DNA of 5,905 bases from Bordetella parapertussis (GTDB taxonomy: Bacteria; Pseudomonadota; Gammaproteobacteria; Burkholderiales; Burkholderiaceae_C): assembly GCA_945900695.1 (NCBI GenBank), contig CAMDJU010000171.1, positions 1 through 5,905 of the forward strand. Direction: 5' to 3'. The notes beneath the pieces were generated by a model that was not told the DNA's origin, ran no database searches, and saw nothing but the letters and a program-made list of their open reading frames with translations. Below are positions 1 through 5,905 of this stretch, one piece after another. Each line of letters starts with the position of its first letter. The stretch's first letter is position 1. The translations under genes were made by a program, and so were the position numbers.

Positions 1-808
1 CCGTGGCACCCGTGGTGTCAAACTTGGTGACCATCATGGCTTTCAAGCTGGCCAGTTCAGCGGCAGGCCCAGTCACTGTCATGACGGTTTCGGGTGTGAT
101 TCTTCGGTTCAACGCAGACGTTGCGTTGTAGCCGTTGGGTTTGCCGGCCCCATCCAAAGTCACCTCAACCAGGGTGACGCCATGCATCAAGATTTCTTTG
201 ATGGCTTCAGATGAAGGGCGTGTGCCTAAAGGCCATTGGCCGAACTGGTCGAATTTTTTACCGGTGGCTGTGCCAGAGGTTTGACCGAGCGGGTGAAAGA
301 AGTGGGCTTCAGCGGAGCTTTCATTGTTGACGGCAACGACAATTTTGTCGCCTGACGCGTAGCTATAGCTGCCTTTGGATTTGCCGTCAGATCCGATGTA
401 GAAAATCTCAGTGCCGTCATGCTGATCACCCACGCGGTTGGCCCAGCTTTCAGCGTCATCTGTGCCAGCATTGGAGTAGGCAGCAACGCCTGTTTTCATG
501 GTGTCGCCAGTGGCATGCATGATTCTGGCGGTGTAGCCTGTGGGAACCGACACAAGGTCGATGATGCTCTTGGCGACCGGCGTGAATTTCAGCACGCTGC
601 TGGTGGCCAAAGCAGGCAAACCATTGATCGGCTTGGTGTCTGTACCGCCGGCGCAACCTGGCAGCATGGGCAGGGCAAACAAAGAGGCCAAGCCCAAGCC
701 GCCGCGCAAAACATTGCGGCGTGAAGGGCTGCTCAGGGCTCTGTCCAGGACTTCCTGGAAATGCTCATTGTTGGAGTGGTTGTCGATGGGGTCGAAGGTG
801 TCTGACAC
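1..808 (-). CDS. phoX: PhoX-type (DUF839) alkaline phosphatase, N-terminal part, cut by window edge
   Basis: The first 269 codons are present and the C-terminal part lies beyond the left edge. PhoX enzymes are Tat-exported, Ca/Fe-dependent monomeric phosphatases that release phosphate from phosphoesters; this is family knowledge. Seen here: a polar N-terminus, a twin-arginine motif SRRNVLR at residues 29-35, a hydrophobic stretch at 36-50, and LPGC ending at Cys52, which may be a lipobox. Family-like blocks follow: VPTGYTARI (88-96), GDQHDG (127-132), VVAVNNES (157-164, the position of the VNHE block whose Glu is a likely metal ligand), GVTLVEV (210-216) and NRRITPETVMTVTGPA (234-249). The start is GTG, because an in-frame TAG lies four codons upstream, AGGAG sits 6 nt before it, and the first internal ATG falls inside the signal region. 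It diverges from the lipoprotein gene and has a Pho box upstream. The family call is firm; lipidation is uncertain. Confidence 0.9.
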   Translation of the reverse strand, partial: MSDTFDPIDNHSNNEHFQEVLDRALSSPSRRNVLRGGLGLASLFALPMLPGCAGGTDTKPINGLPALATSSVLKFTPVAKSIIDLVSVPTGYTARIMHATGDTMKTGVAAYSNAGTDDAESWANRVGDQHDGTEIFYIGSDGKSKGSYSYASGDKIVVAVNNESSAEAHFFHPLGQTSGTATGKKFDQFGQWPLGTRPSSEAIKEILMHGVTLVEVTLDGAGKPNGYNATSALNRRITPETVMTVTGPAAELASLKAMMVTKFDTTGAT

Positions 809-814
809 GGTTAG

Positions 815-819
815 CTCCT
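815..819 (-). promoter_or_regulatory. Ribosome binding site fixing the GTG start of phoX
   Basis: On the minus strand AGGAG lies 6 nt upstream of GTG (808-806). A TAG stop in the same frame overlaps the start of this site, so translation cannot begin further upstream. This supports GTG as the true initiation codon. Confidence 0.75.
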
Positions 820-834
820 AGTTAAGAAGCCTTT

Positions 835-868
835 ACTGTGAACATCTCTTGTTACATTCAAGTGACAG
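835..868 (-). promoter_or_regulatory. Pho box (851-868) and weak -10 of the phoX promoter
   Basis: Read on the minus strand, 868-851 is CTGTCACTTGAATGTAAC: two 7-mers, CTGTCAC and ATGTAAC, spaced 11 bp apart as in PhoB sites (CTGTCAT-N4-CTGTCAT). By hand it matches about 13 of 18 consensus positions, including an intact CTGTCA. A third, poorer half-site (GATGTTC) follows with 12-bp spacing. Ten bases downstream is CACAGT (840-835), a weak -10 match that keeps the key A2 and T6. This would place transcription start near 828, about 20 nt before the GTG. The site faces a phosphatase gene, which fits PhoB activation. The Pho box is fairly convincing; the -10 is tentative. Confidence 0.65.
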
Positions 869-1008
869 TTTCAATAGCCTAGTAAAATTTAGGGCTTTAT
901 GCTTTCGCAATTTAATCAGGGTGTCGCTGATTTTTTTTGTGGGGCGTTCCGAGCCGAGTCCTGAAAAAACAATCCCGCAGTTAAACGACCAAGGGTCAAA
1001 TGTTTTTT

Positions 1009-1037
1009 GCAATGGCAATGGCAATGGCAATGGCAAT
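1009..1037. repeat. Tandem hexanucleotide repeat (GCAATG), about 4.8 copies
   Basis: Four perfect GCAATG units occupy 1009-1032 and a partial GCAAT occupies 1033-1037. The tract lies in the intergenic region, about 160 bp upstream of the lipoprotein start. A TATAAG element at 1048-1053 lies 17 bp after a TGGCAA copy at 1025-1030, so repeat units could serve as poor -35 elements. Simple tracts of this kind can gain or lose units by strand slippage. Whether this one varies cannot be told from one sequence. Confidence 0.9.
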
Positions 1038-1114
1038 TAGAATGATGTATAAGATGCAAGCGGCAAGACAGGCCCGATCCCGAATCGATACGCTAGCGCG
1101 ACATGGCTTTGTAT

Positions 1115-1148
1115 GCGTCACAAAATTGAAACAGTGACAACCAATAAT
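1115..1148 (+). promoter_or_regulatory. Pho box (1115-1132) and -10 (1143-1148) of the lipoprotein promoter
   Basis: GCGTCACAAAATTGAAAC at 1115-1132 has two half-sites, GCGTCAC and TTGAAAC, 11 bp apart with an all-A four-base spacer. It matches about 12 of 18 PhoB consensus positions by hand count. Exactly 10 bp later comes AATAAT (1143-1148), which matches the -10 consensus at five of six positions. No sigma70 -35 lies at the right distance, as expected for a PhoB-activated promoter where the Pho box replaces it. Transcription would start near 1155, giving a leader of about 40 nt. GTCAC (1117-1121) and GTGAC (1134-1138) also form a spaced inverted repeat. Confidence 0.6.
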
Positions 1149-1174
1149 CCATTGCACGTCTCCTATTTTTCGTC

Positions 1175-1193
1175 ATTTCCGAAGGAAATTTTT
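1175..1193 (+). promoter_or_regulatory. Ribosome binding site inside a small hairpin, lipoprotein gene
   Basis: ATTTCC (1175-1180) and GGAAAT (1184-1189) form a perfect 6-bp stem with loop GAA. The stem contains most of the AAGGA Shine-Dalgarno element (1182-1186), and a T5 run (1189-1193) ends just before the ATG at 1195. The stem is short and AT-rich, so it may have little effect, but it could partly hide the ribosome site. Confidence 0.4.
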
Positions 1194-1194
1194 C

Positions 1195-2985
1195 ATGACC
1201 ACCTCAGGTTTTCGTTTAGCCCCAAGCGCACTCAAACGTGTTTGCATTGCATTGACTTTTCCCGTTTTGCTAACGGCTTGCCCGACCTCTGAAAGCGTCT
1301 TTTCACTGTCGGGTGTGGCCACCAACGGCCATTTGAGCGGTGCAACGGTGACGTGCGACGCCGACAAATCCGTGGTGTCCACCGATGACAATGGTGCTTT
1401 CAAATTCCCCTTGGGATGCAGGGGCACCATCACGGTGTCAGGCGGCACCAACGTGGACACGGGTGAAGCCTTCTTGGGTGAGTTGAAGGCCCCGGCCGGT
1501 GCCATCGCAGTGAATTCCTTGACCACCATGATGGTGGTGGGTGGGTTGACCGAAGCAGAAGTCAAAACCAGCCTGGGTATTCCCAGCTCGGTCAATTTGT
1601 TGACCACCGACCCCGCCGCTGAAAGCGGCACCGCTTACAGCAACAGCGAGTTGTTTAGCAAAGCCAAAACAGTGCAGCAGTTGTTTCAAACCACCATGGA
1701 CACAGTGGCCACCACTTCCAGCGTGACCGACACAGATGCCAAAAAAGCCATTTATGCCACCGCTGCCACCGCCTTGGCCAGTGAAATCAAAAAAGCACCT
1801 GGAACGAAGTTGATCACCGACGGCGCTACCGCCGCTACCAGGGTGGAAGATTCGACGGTGTCCGAGACTTTGGTGAATAGCATGGTGACCAAAGCTGTCA
1901 CTGATATGAAGGCGTCGACCAACACCAAATTGGCTGGCGTGAAGACGGGTTTGAGCACGGTGCAGCCTGCTGCCATTGCGGCATTGGCCGGACCTTCTAT
2001 GGCCACCCAATCACAGCAGTACATGACCAATAAGCCAGCCAAGGTGGAGGACGGTAAATCCATGTCGGGTTTGATCCAAAAAGATCAAACTTTGGCCGGT
2101 CAAATCAATACGAACAAAGCTTTTTTGAGCGCCACCGATGCCACCCAAGTGGCTACCTTGGCCACTGAAATGAAAACCTTTGTCACTGCAGCCAACAACC
2201 CCAAGCTAACCAACGATCAGCGCCAAGATAAACAAACCGAAGCCTTGCAAAATATCGGCGTGGCCCAAACCAATGCGGCCAAAAATGTCAAAGATGCGAG
2301 CGGCACTTTAATTCCGGCACCACCAGCGCCCAGCAATTATTTGGCCATCGGCAAAGATGAAGCGGTGTACAAAACGTTTGCCTCGAGCAGCAAGATCACC
2401 ATTGCCGACTTCACTGGTGCTGGTGCCTCACTCAAGTGGCCCTTGGAATATGGCACCGAGTTGGGTTTGAGTTTGCGCGGTTTTGGCACACCCGTGGTGT
2501 CTGCCATCGAGGTGGCTGTGGACATCAATCAGACCGGTAAAAGTGGCGCTTTCAAAGCCTATATTTCCGGTCTGACAGCATCGATGACCTCGTCGGGTCT
2601 GCGCATCCAAAGCACGGCCAATACCAAAATGATTGCTTGGGCGCGCAACGATGCCGGCGCCCAAGAAATTTATGCTGACCTGAGCGCTGAGGTGTCCAGT
2701 ATCGACACCACCTTGTCCACCAGCGCCAGCATGATGACCTGGATCCCCTTGAACAGCGCCTTGGAGCGCGCTATCGTGGTCGTTGGTGACACCAAGGGTG
2801 TGACCAAAAACCTGAGTGGTACTTTCAATGTGACCTTCGTGGTCAAAGGCTTGCCTTTGCGCATGAGCAACCAGACGCCATTCAAGGAATACACCATTTC
2901 TGTGCCCAAGTCGCTGACCAGCACCACCAACGCCCAAGTCTTGACGGGCCCTGGCCTGTTGGGCAAGGTCAAGCTCACGCGCTGA
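1195..2985 (+). CDS. Predicted lipoprotein of unknown function, 596 aa
   Basis: I do not recognise a named family for the whole protein. The N-terminus has Lys14-Arg15, a hydrophobic stretch and a clear lipobox, LTAC, with lipidated Cys29. Residues 37-80 look like a carboxypeptidase-regulatory/Ig-like beta module (SGVATNGHLSGATVTC ... TDDNGAF), with Cys54 and Cys75 able to form a disulfide. Next comes a block of the type TGEAFLGELKAPAG...NSLTTMM (89-113), a pattern I associate with secreted beta-rich proteins. Residues about 150-370 are Ala/Thr/Lys/Gln-rich and probably helical. A Pro-rich hinge (PAPPAPS, 374-380) leads to a beta-rich C-terminal domain (about 381-596). The start is supported by AAGGA 8 nt upstream and by the signal peptide. 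A Pho box promoter precedes it and a strong terminator follows. A role in phosphate acquisition is inferred from context only. Confidence 0.85.
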   Translation: MTTSGFRLAPSALKRVCIALTFPVLLTACPTSESVFSLSGVATNGHLSGATVTCDADKSVVSTDDNGAFKFPLGCRGTITVSGGTNVDTGEAFLGELKAPAGAIAVNSLTTMMVVGGLTEAEVKTSLGIPSSVNLLTTDPAAESGTAYSNSELFSKAKTVQQLFQTTMDTVATTSSVTDTDAKKAIYATAATALASEIKKAPGTKLITDGATAATRVEDSTVSETLVNSMVTKAVTDMKASTNTKLAGVKTGLSTVQPAAIAALAGPSMATQSQQYMTNKPAKVEDGKSMSGLIQKDQTLAGQINTNKAFLSATDATQVATLATEMKTFVTAANNPKLTNDQRQDKQTEALQNIGVAQTNAAKNVKDASGTLIPAPPAPSNYLAIGKDEAVYKTFASSSKITIADFTGAGASLKWPLEYGTELGLSLRGFGTPVVSAIEVAVDINQTGKSGAFKAYISGLTASMTSSGLRIQSTANTKMIAWARNDAGAQEIYADLSAEVSSIDTTLSTSASMMTWIPLNSALERAIVVVGDTKGVTKNLSGTFNVTFVVKGLPLRMSNQTPFKEYTISVPKSLTSTTNAQVLTGPGLLGKVKLTR

Positions 2986-3007
2986 TATATTCTCTCTGCG
3001 TTCTCAC

Positions 3008-3039
3008 ACAAGGCAACGCGATGCGTTGCCTTGTTTTTT
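3008..3039 (+). terminator. Strong intrinsic terminator after the lipoprotein gene
   Basis: A perfect 12-bp stem pairs 3008-3019 (ACAAGGCAACGC) with 3023-3034, closing a GAT loop, and T3034-3039 forms a six-base U tract. It starts 22 bp after the lipoprotein stop codon and ends 39 bp before the next start. It should end most transcripts from the lipoprotein promoter, so the downstream gene needs read-through or its own promoter. Confidence 0.92.
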
Positions 3040-3078
3040 GGTCGTTTAATTTTTCACCATTTGCAGCGAAATTTCCCC

Positions 3079-4155
3079 ATGCGTTATTTGATTTTTTGCT
3101 TGTGGGGTCTGTGCGCCAGCAGCCTGGCTGTGGCCAACCCGGTGGACTGGCACCCCCAAGACATCTTGGCCCCAGGCCAATGGATGTTGACGGGCACCAG
3201 CACCCACTTCAATGCGGGTCTTGACATCACCCAAGGCCGCGATAAATCTCCCTCCCTGCGCGGCACCAAGTCGGGTGACTACCGGGGCAACGCGCTGAGC
3301 TTGAGTTGGCAGTTTCACCCACGCTGGGCCGCGCGTGCCAGCAGCCTTGGGCGGGTGTTGGAGGATGTGTCCGACCAATACCAAATCAACACCTGGGAGG
3401 CCTCGGTGTGGACGCAGCAACCCGTGCAATGGTTGGGCAGTGAAACTGGGTTTGCTCGCCTGAGCGCTTGGGGCAACCAGGCTGATGGTTTGCAGTCGAG
3501 CACCAGCAAGACAGTGGGCGCGGTGGTGCTCACCCAATCAAAAATCATTCAACCGCGCGACCAAACCTTGGCCTTGCAAGGGGGGCTGACTTGGTCATCC
3601 AGCCCGGCTTGGAAATACCACGCCGATGTGGGCTTGGGTTGGACCGAGTTGAAGTACCAAGACTTTCAAGCCAACGGCATGCGCAATGGTTGTGAGTACC
3701 AGTTGCAAATCGTCGGGTCAGATGTGCTAGGCACACGCATAGACCCCTGCGCTGTCGTGGGAACTGCCAACGAATTCATCAGTCCCCTGAACACATATGG
3801 TTTGGATTTGCAAAAAGAGTTGGCTTGGTCGGCGCGGTTTGTGTCTTGGGGTGCTGGTTTGCAATGGACCAATGGTTGGGGCCGCTGGCGGGCCAGCGCC
3901 AACGGCCAGACTTGGCAACGCAATGGGGTGGACGAGATCATTGCCAATCGCAATGGCGCACCAGTGGTGCAACAACTCAATGTGCGCACCGAGTGGATGT
4001 ACCCCGTGTCCGTAAAAATTCAACCCTTTGTGGGTTTTGATTACTACAGCAGCTTTTTGCTCCACGATTTGCCCATGCTGTACAACAGTGGAACGAGTTC
4101 AAATTTCTTAAATACCTACTCACAATTTCGTGCGGGCTTGAGAATTTTCTTTTGA
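3079..4155 (+). CDS. Predicted outer-membrane beta-barrel protein, 358 aa
   Basis: No named family is recognised. A classic signal peptide is visible: Arg2, a hydrophobic core, and SLAVA with likely cleavage after Ala19, leaving NPVDW. The mature part is rich in aromatic, Gly and Gln residues in alternating strand-like segments (for example 72-88, 163-173, 181-196, 248-264, 301-324). It ends SQFRAGLRIFF; a terminal Phe after alternating hydrophobic residues is the usual BAM recognition signal of outer-membrane proteins. Cys205 and Cys224 are the only mature cysteines and may close a loop by disulfide. ATG 3079 is preferred because it begins directly at the signal peptide. A TTG extension to 3031 would start inside the terminator. 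The ribosome site is poor (no clear AGGAG). Neighbours suggest a phosphate-related role, perhaps passage or display at the outer membrane, but this is inference. Confidence 0.75.
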   Translation: MRYLIFCLWGLCASSLAVANPVDWHPQDILAPGQWMLTGTSTHFNAGLDITQGRDKSPSLRGTKSGDYRGNALSLSWQFHPRWAARASSLGRVLEDVSDQYQINTWEASVWTQQPVQWLGSETGFARLSAWGNQADGLQSSTSKTVGAVVLTQSKIIQPRDQTLALQGGLTWSSSPAWKYHADVGLGWTELKYQDFQANGMRNGCEYQLQIVGSDVLGTRIDPCAVVGTANEFISPLNTYGLDLQKELAWSARFVSWGAGLQWTNGWGRWRASANGQTWQRNGVDEIIANRNGAPVVQQLNVRTEWMYPVSVKIQPFVGFDYYSSFLLHDLPMLYNSGTSSNFLNTYSQFRAGLRIFF

Positions 4156-4184
4156 TGCGCATGGCGTGAAGCCATTTCATGCCT

Positions 4185-4207
4185 TTGTCACTTTCGTTGT
4201 TTAGATT
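4185..4207 (+). promoter_or_regulatory. Possible weak Pho half-site and -10 ahead of phoD
   Basis: TTGTCAC (4185-4191) resembles a PhoB half-site, but the next TGT (TGTTT) comes at 12 bp rather than 11 and fits poorly. TAGATT (4202-4207) could be a -10, but it is too close to TTGTCA for a sigma70 promoter (11-bp spacer) and at the wrong distance for a standard Pho promoter. phoD may instead be co-transcribed with the barrel gene 73 bp upstream, since no convincing terminator lies between them. Confidence 0.2.
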
Positions 4208-4228
4208 TCTCCCTTTTTGGAGATTTTT
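4208..4228 (+). promoter_or_regulatory. phoD ribosome binding site within a short hairpin
   Basis: TCTCC (4208-4212) can pair with GGAGA (4219-4223) across a CTTTTT loop, and a T5 run separates the stem from the ATG at 4229. GGAG (4219-4222) is the Shine-Dalgarno element, 6 nt from the start codon, so it is entirely within the stem. The same arrangement occurs before the lipoprotein gene. The 5-bp stem is weak and its effect unproven. Confidence 0.4.
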
Positions 4229-5905
4229 ATGACATTGCCATCATCCAGCCGACGAGATTTCATCATCCGTGTTTCATCTGTTTCGGCTGTGGTATCTGCC
4301 GGTGCGGTTTTATCGGCTTGTGGTGGTGTGGTCAGCGAAGACGATACGGTTCAATTTGCATACGGCGTGGCCAGTGGCGACCCTTTGAGTGATCGCGTGA
4401 TTTTGTGGACCCACGCCAAGTATTCGGGAAGAACGGAAAGCGTGGCACTGACTTATCAGGTGGCCACCGACAACACCTTTGCCACTGCCAGCGTGGTGGC
4501 CTCTGGTTCTGCCATTGCCTCTTCCAGCACCAACTACACGGCCAAAGTGGATGCCACCGGTTTGGAGGCGGGTAAAACCTATTTTTACCGCTTTAAAGCA
4601 GGCAGCACGGCATCTCCCGTGGGCAAAACCCGCACCCTGCCTGCCAGCACCGCCACCGAGGTGAAGTTCGCGGTGTTTTCTTGTGCCAATTACCCAGAAG
4701 GGTTTTTCAATGTCTATGGTTTGGCCAGCCAGTCGGATGCGCAATATGCCATTCATTTGGGTGACTATTTGTATGAGTACCCCAATGGCACGTATCCGAC
4801 CGCGCCCACGGCGTCTCGCATCCACCAGCCCAGCACCGAAATTTACAGCTTGGCCGATTACCGAACCCGCCACGCCCAGTACAAAACCGACCCAGACTTG
4901 AAGGTGTTGCATGCCAGCATGCCGATGATTGCAGTTTGGGATGACCATGAGATAGCCAACGACGCCTACAAGGATGGCGCTGAGAATCACGACGCCACCA
5001 AAGAAGGGGCGTTCAGCGCCCGCAAAGCTGCGGCCTTGCAGGCATACCACGAATGGATGCCCATCCGCACCGGCAGCGATCAGAGCATCATCTACCGCAG
5101 CTTTGACTTTGGCAGCGTGTTGTCGCTGCACATGCTCGACACCCGTTTGGTCGGCCGCGACAAACAAGTGGAATTTGCAGACTTGCTCAACCCGGCCACC
5201 GCGACAACCGCGCAAGCGACCATGGCTTCGGCCACGCGCGAAATGTTGGGCAGCACCCAAGGCACTTGGTTGACTGGAAAAATCACTTCATCCACTGCCA
5301 CCTGGCAGGTTTTGGGGCAGCAGGTTTTGATGGCGCGCATGGAGTTCCCCGTCTCCGTCTTGAGCGCATTGAACCCAGCGACCTTGTCTGACGCCACCGC
5401 AGTGGCCGCTGGCGTGGCCTCGATCAATGCCTATGTGACAGCCAAAAATACGCCAGCCAGTTCACGCACAACCGCACAGGTGGGTTTGATGAACACCACC
5501 TCGAATCCCAAACTGGGTTACAACTTGGACGCCTGGGACGGATACCCTGTGGCGCGTGAAAAACTGCTGGCGACCGTTTTGGCCGCGAATAAAAAATTGG
5601 TGGTTTTGTCGGGCGACACGCACAACGCCTGGCACAGCCAACTCACCTTGGCCGGCTATATCTCTCCATCTCAAGCTGGGGTCAAAGTGGGTGAAGAGTT
5701 TGCCACCCCCAGCGTTGCATCGGTCGGTCTGGAGAGCTATTTCTCCACACTGCCAACGGCCAATGTCAAGTCGATTTTTGAAAACGTGGTCGATGACTTG
5801 AAGTGGATGGACTCTTCACGCCGTGGTTATTTGAAAATGACATTCACCAAAACCCAGGCCAAAGGCGAGTGGGTGTTTGTGAACACTGTCAAGACCAGCT
5901 ATTAC
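4229..5905 (+). CDS. phoD: PhoD-family alkaline phosphatase/phosphodiesterase, nearly complete, cut at right edge
   Basis: 559 codons are present without a stop; probably only the last few dozen residues are missing. PhoD enzymes are Tat-exported and Ca/Fe-dependent, hydrolysing phosphomonoesters and diesters. The N-terminus carries SRRDFII (7-13), a hydrophobic stretch and LSAC ending at Cys31, indicating a Tat signal with a lipobox. A Fn3-like PhoD N-terminal domain spans about 41-140 (YGVASGDP, VILWTHA). The metallophosphatase domain shows SCANYPEGFFN (Cys152, the expected iron ligand), HLGDYLYEY (Asp179, Tyr182), WDDHEIANDAY (Asp239, His240, Asn244), DTRLVGRD (304-311), LDAWDGYP (433-440) and SGDTHNAWH (Asp463, His465). 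Thus all main metal-site blocks are intact. About 55 residues (375-430) lie between MARMEFP and the WDGYP block, longer than in compact PhoD proteins; I believe this is a subfamily trait. GGAG 6 nt upstream supports the ATG. Probably Pho-regulated, by context. Confidence 0.95.
   Translation, partial: MTLPSSSRRDFIIRVSSVSAVVSAGAVLSACGGVVSEDDTVQFAYGVASGDPLSDRVILWTHAKYSGRTESVALTYQVATDNTFATASVVASGSAIASSSTNYTAKVDATGLEAGKTYFYRFKAGSTASPVGKTRTLPASTATEVKFAVFSCANYPEGFFNVYGLASQSDAQYAIHLGDYLYEYPNGTYPTAPTASRIHQPSTEIYSLADYRTRHAQYKTDPDLKVLHASMPMIAVWDDHEIANDAYKDGAENHDATKEGAFSARKAAALQAYHEWMPIRTGSDQSIIYRSFDFGSVLSLHMLDTRLVGRDKQVEFADLLNPATATTAQATMASATREMLGSTQGTWLTGKITSSTATWQVLGQQVLMARMEFPVSVLSALNPATLSDATAVAAGVASINAYVTAKNTPASSRTTAQVGLMNTTSNPKLGYNLDAWDGYPVAREKLLATVLAANKKLVVLSGDTHNAWHSQLTLAGYISPSQAGVKVGEEFATPSVASVGLESYFSTLPTANVKSIFENVVDDLKWMDSSRRGYLKMTFTKTQAKGEWVFVNTVKTSYY

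Larger units (their letters stand above)
809..1194. other. Divergent intergenic regulatory region with no gene
   Basis: This stretch separates the two divergently transcribed units and I see no supported coding sequence in it. Short open frames on both strands lack a ribosome binding site and run through simple repeats. It is more AT-rich than the flanking genes. It holds the phoX Pho box, a GCAATG hexamer tract with a TATAAG element just after it, the palindromes ATCGAT (1084-1089) and CGCTAGCG (1091-1098), and the rightward Pho box promoter. No tRNA-like structure or leftward-facing terminator was found. Confidence 0.7.

Noticed and set aside
849..1040. Small open frames on both strands across the intergenic region, including one that reads Asn-Gly repeats
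   Set aside because: The repeats come from the GCAATG tract. There is no ribosome site, codon use is unlike the real genes, and the frames overlap the phoX Pho box.
1438..2937. Several minus-strand open frames within the lipoprotein gene
   Set aside because: They are antisense to a gene with a clear lipobox, ribosome site, promoter and terminator, and they show His/Gly-rich low-complexity translations.
3031..3078. A TTG start that would extend the barrel protein by 16 residues
   Set aside because: It would start inside the terminator hairpin and put a non-signal sequence ahead of a normal signal peptide that begins at ATG 3079.
3079..4155. Barrel protein as a Slam-type surface lipoprotein exporter
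   Set aside because: Slam proteins have an N-terminal TPR domain before the barrel. This protein has strand-like sequence soon after the signal peptide and no TPR-like region.
4159..4182. Possible terminator hairpin (ATGGC-GTGAA-GCCAT) after the barrel gene
   Set aside because: The stem is only 5 bp and is not followed by a real T tract, so termination is unlikely.
4310..5260. A 316-codon open frame on the minus strand
   Set aside because: It lies fully antisense to phoD, whose frame carries every conserved metal-site block. The reverse frame is a by-product of GC-biased codons.

Overview
The window looks like part of a phosphate-starvation (Pho) gene cluster from a Gram-negative proteobacterium. 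It codes for two Tat-exported alkaline phosphatases of different families, a predicted lipoprotein and a predicted outer-membrane beta-barrel protein, and two PhoB-type (Pho box) sites lie between the divergent genes. The intermediate GC content, the strong preference for TTG leucine codons and the style of the lipoprotein N-terminus suggest a betaproteobacterium, perhaps Burkholderiales/Comamonadaceae. That placement is inference; there is no rRNA or other marker gene here.

Layout. Positions 1-808 (minus strand) hold the N-terminal 269 codons of a PhoX-type (DUF839) phosphatase, which runs off the left edge. Positions 809-1194 are a divergent regulatory region. It contains a Pho box facing phoX, a GCAATG hexanucleotide tract, and a Pho box plus -10 element facing right. 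Positions 1195-2985 (plus) encode a 596-residue lipoprotein of unknown function, followed by a strong intrinsic terminator at 3008-3039. Positions 3079-4155 (plus) encode a 358-residue exported protein that ends in Phe and looks like an outer-membrane barrel. Positions 4229-5905 (plus) encode a PhoD-family phosphatase/phosphodiesterase that is nearly complete but runs off the right edge.

Working model. Under phosphate limitation PhoB would activate phoX leftward and the lipoprotein-barrel-phoD set rightward. PhoX and PhoD would release phosphate from organic phosphoesters outside the inner membrane. Both carry a twin-arginine motif followed by a lipobox-like cysteine, so both may be lipid-anchored. 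The lipoprotein and barrel between them are the least explained part of the window. They could help with outer-membrane passage or surface display, but the sequence does not show this. No IS element, CRISPR array, tRNA, rRNA or phage gene was seen.
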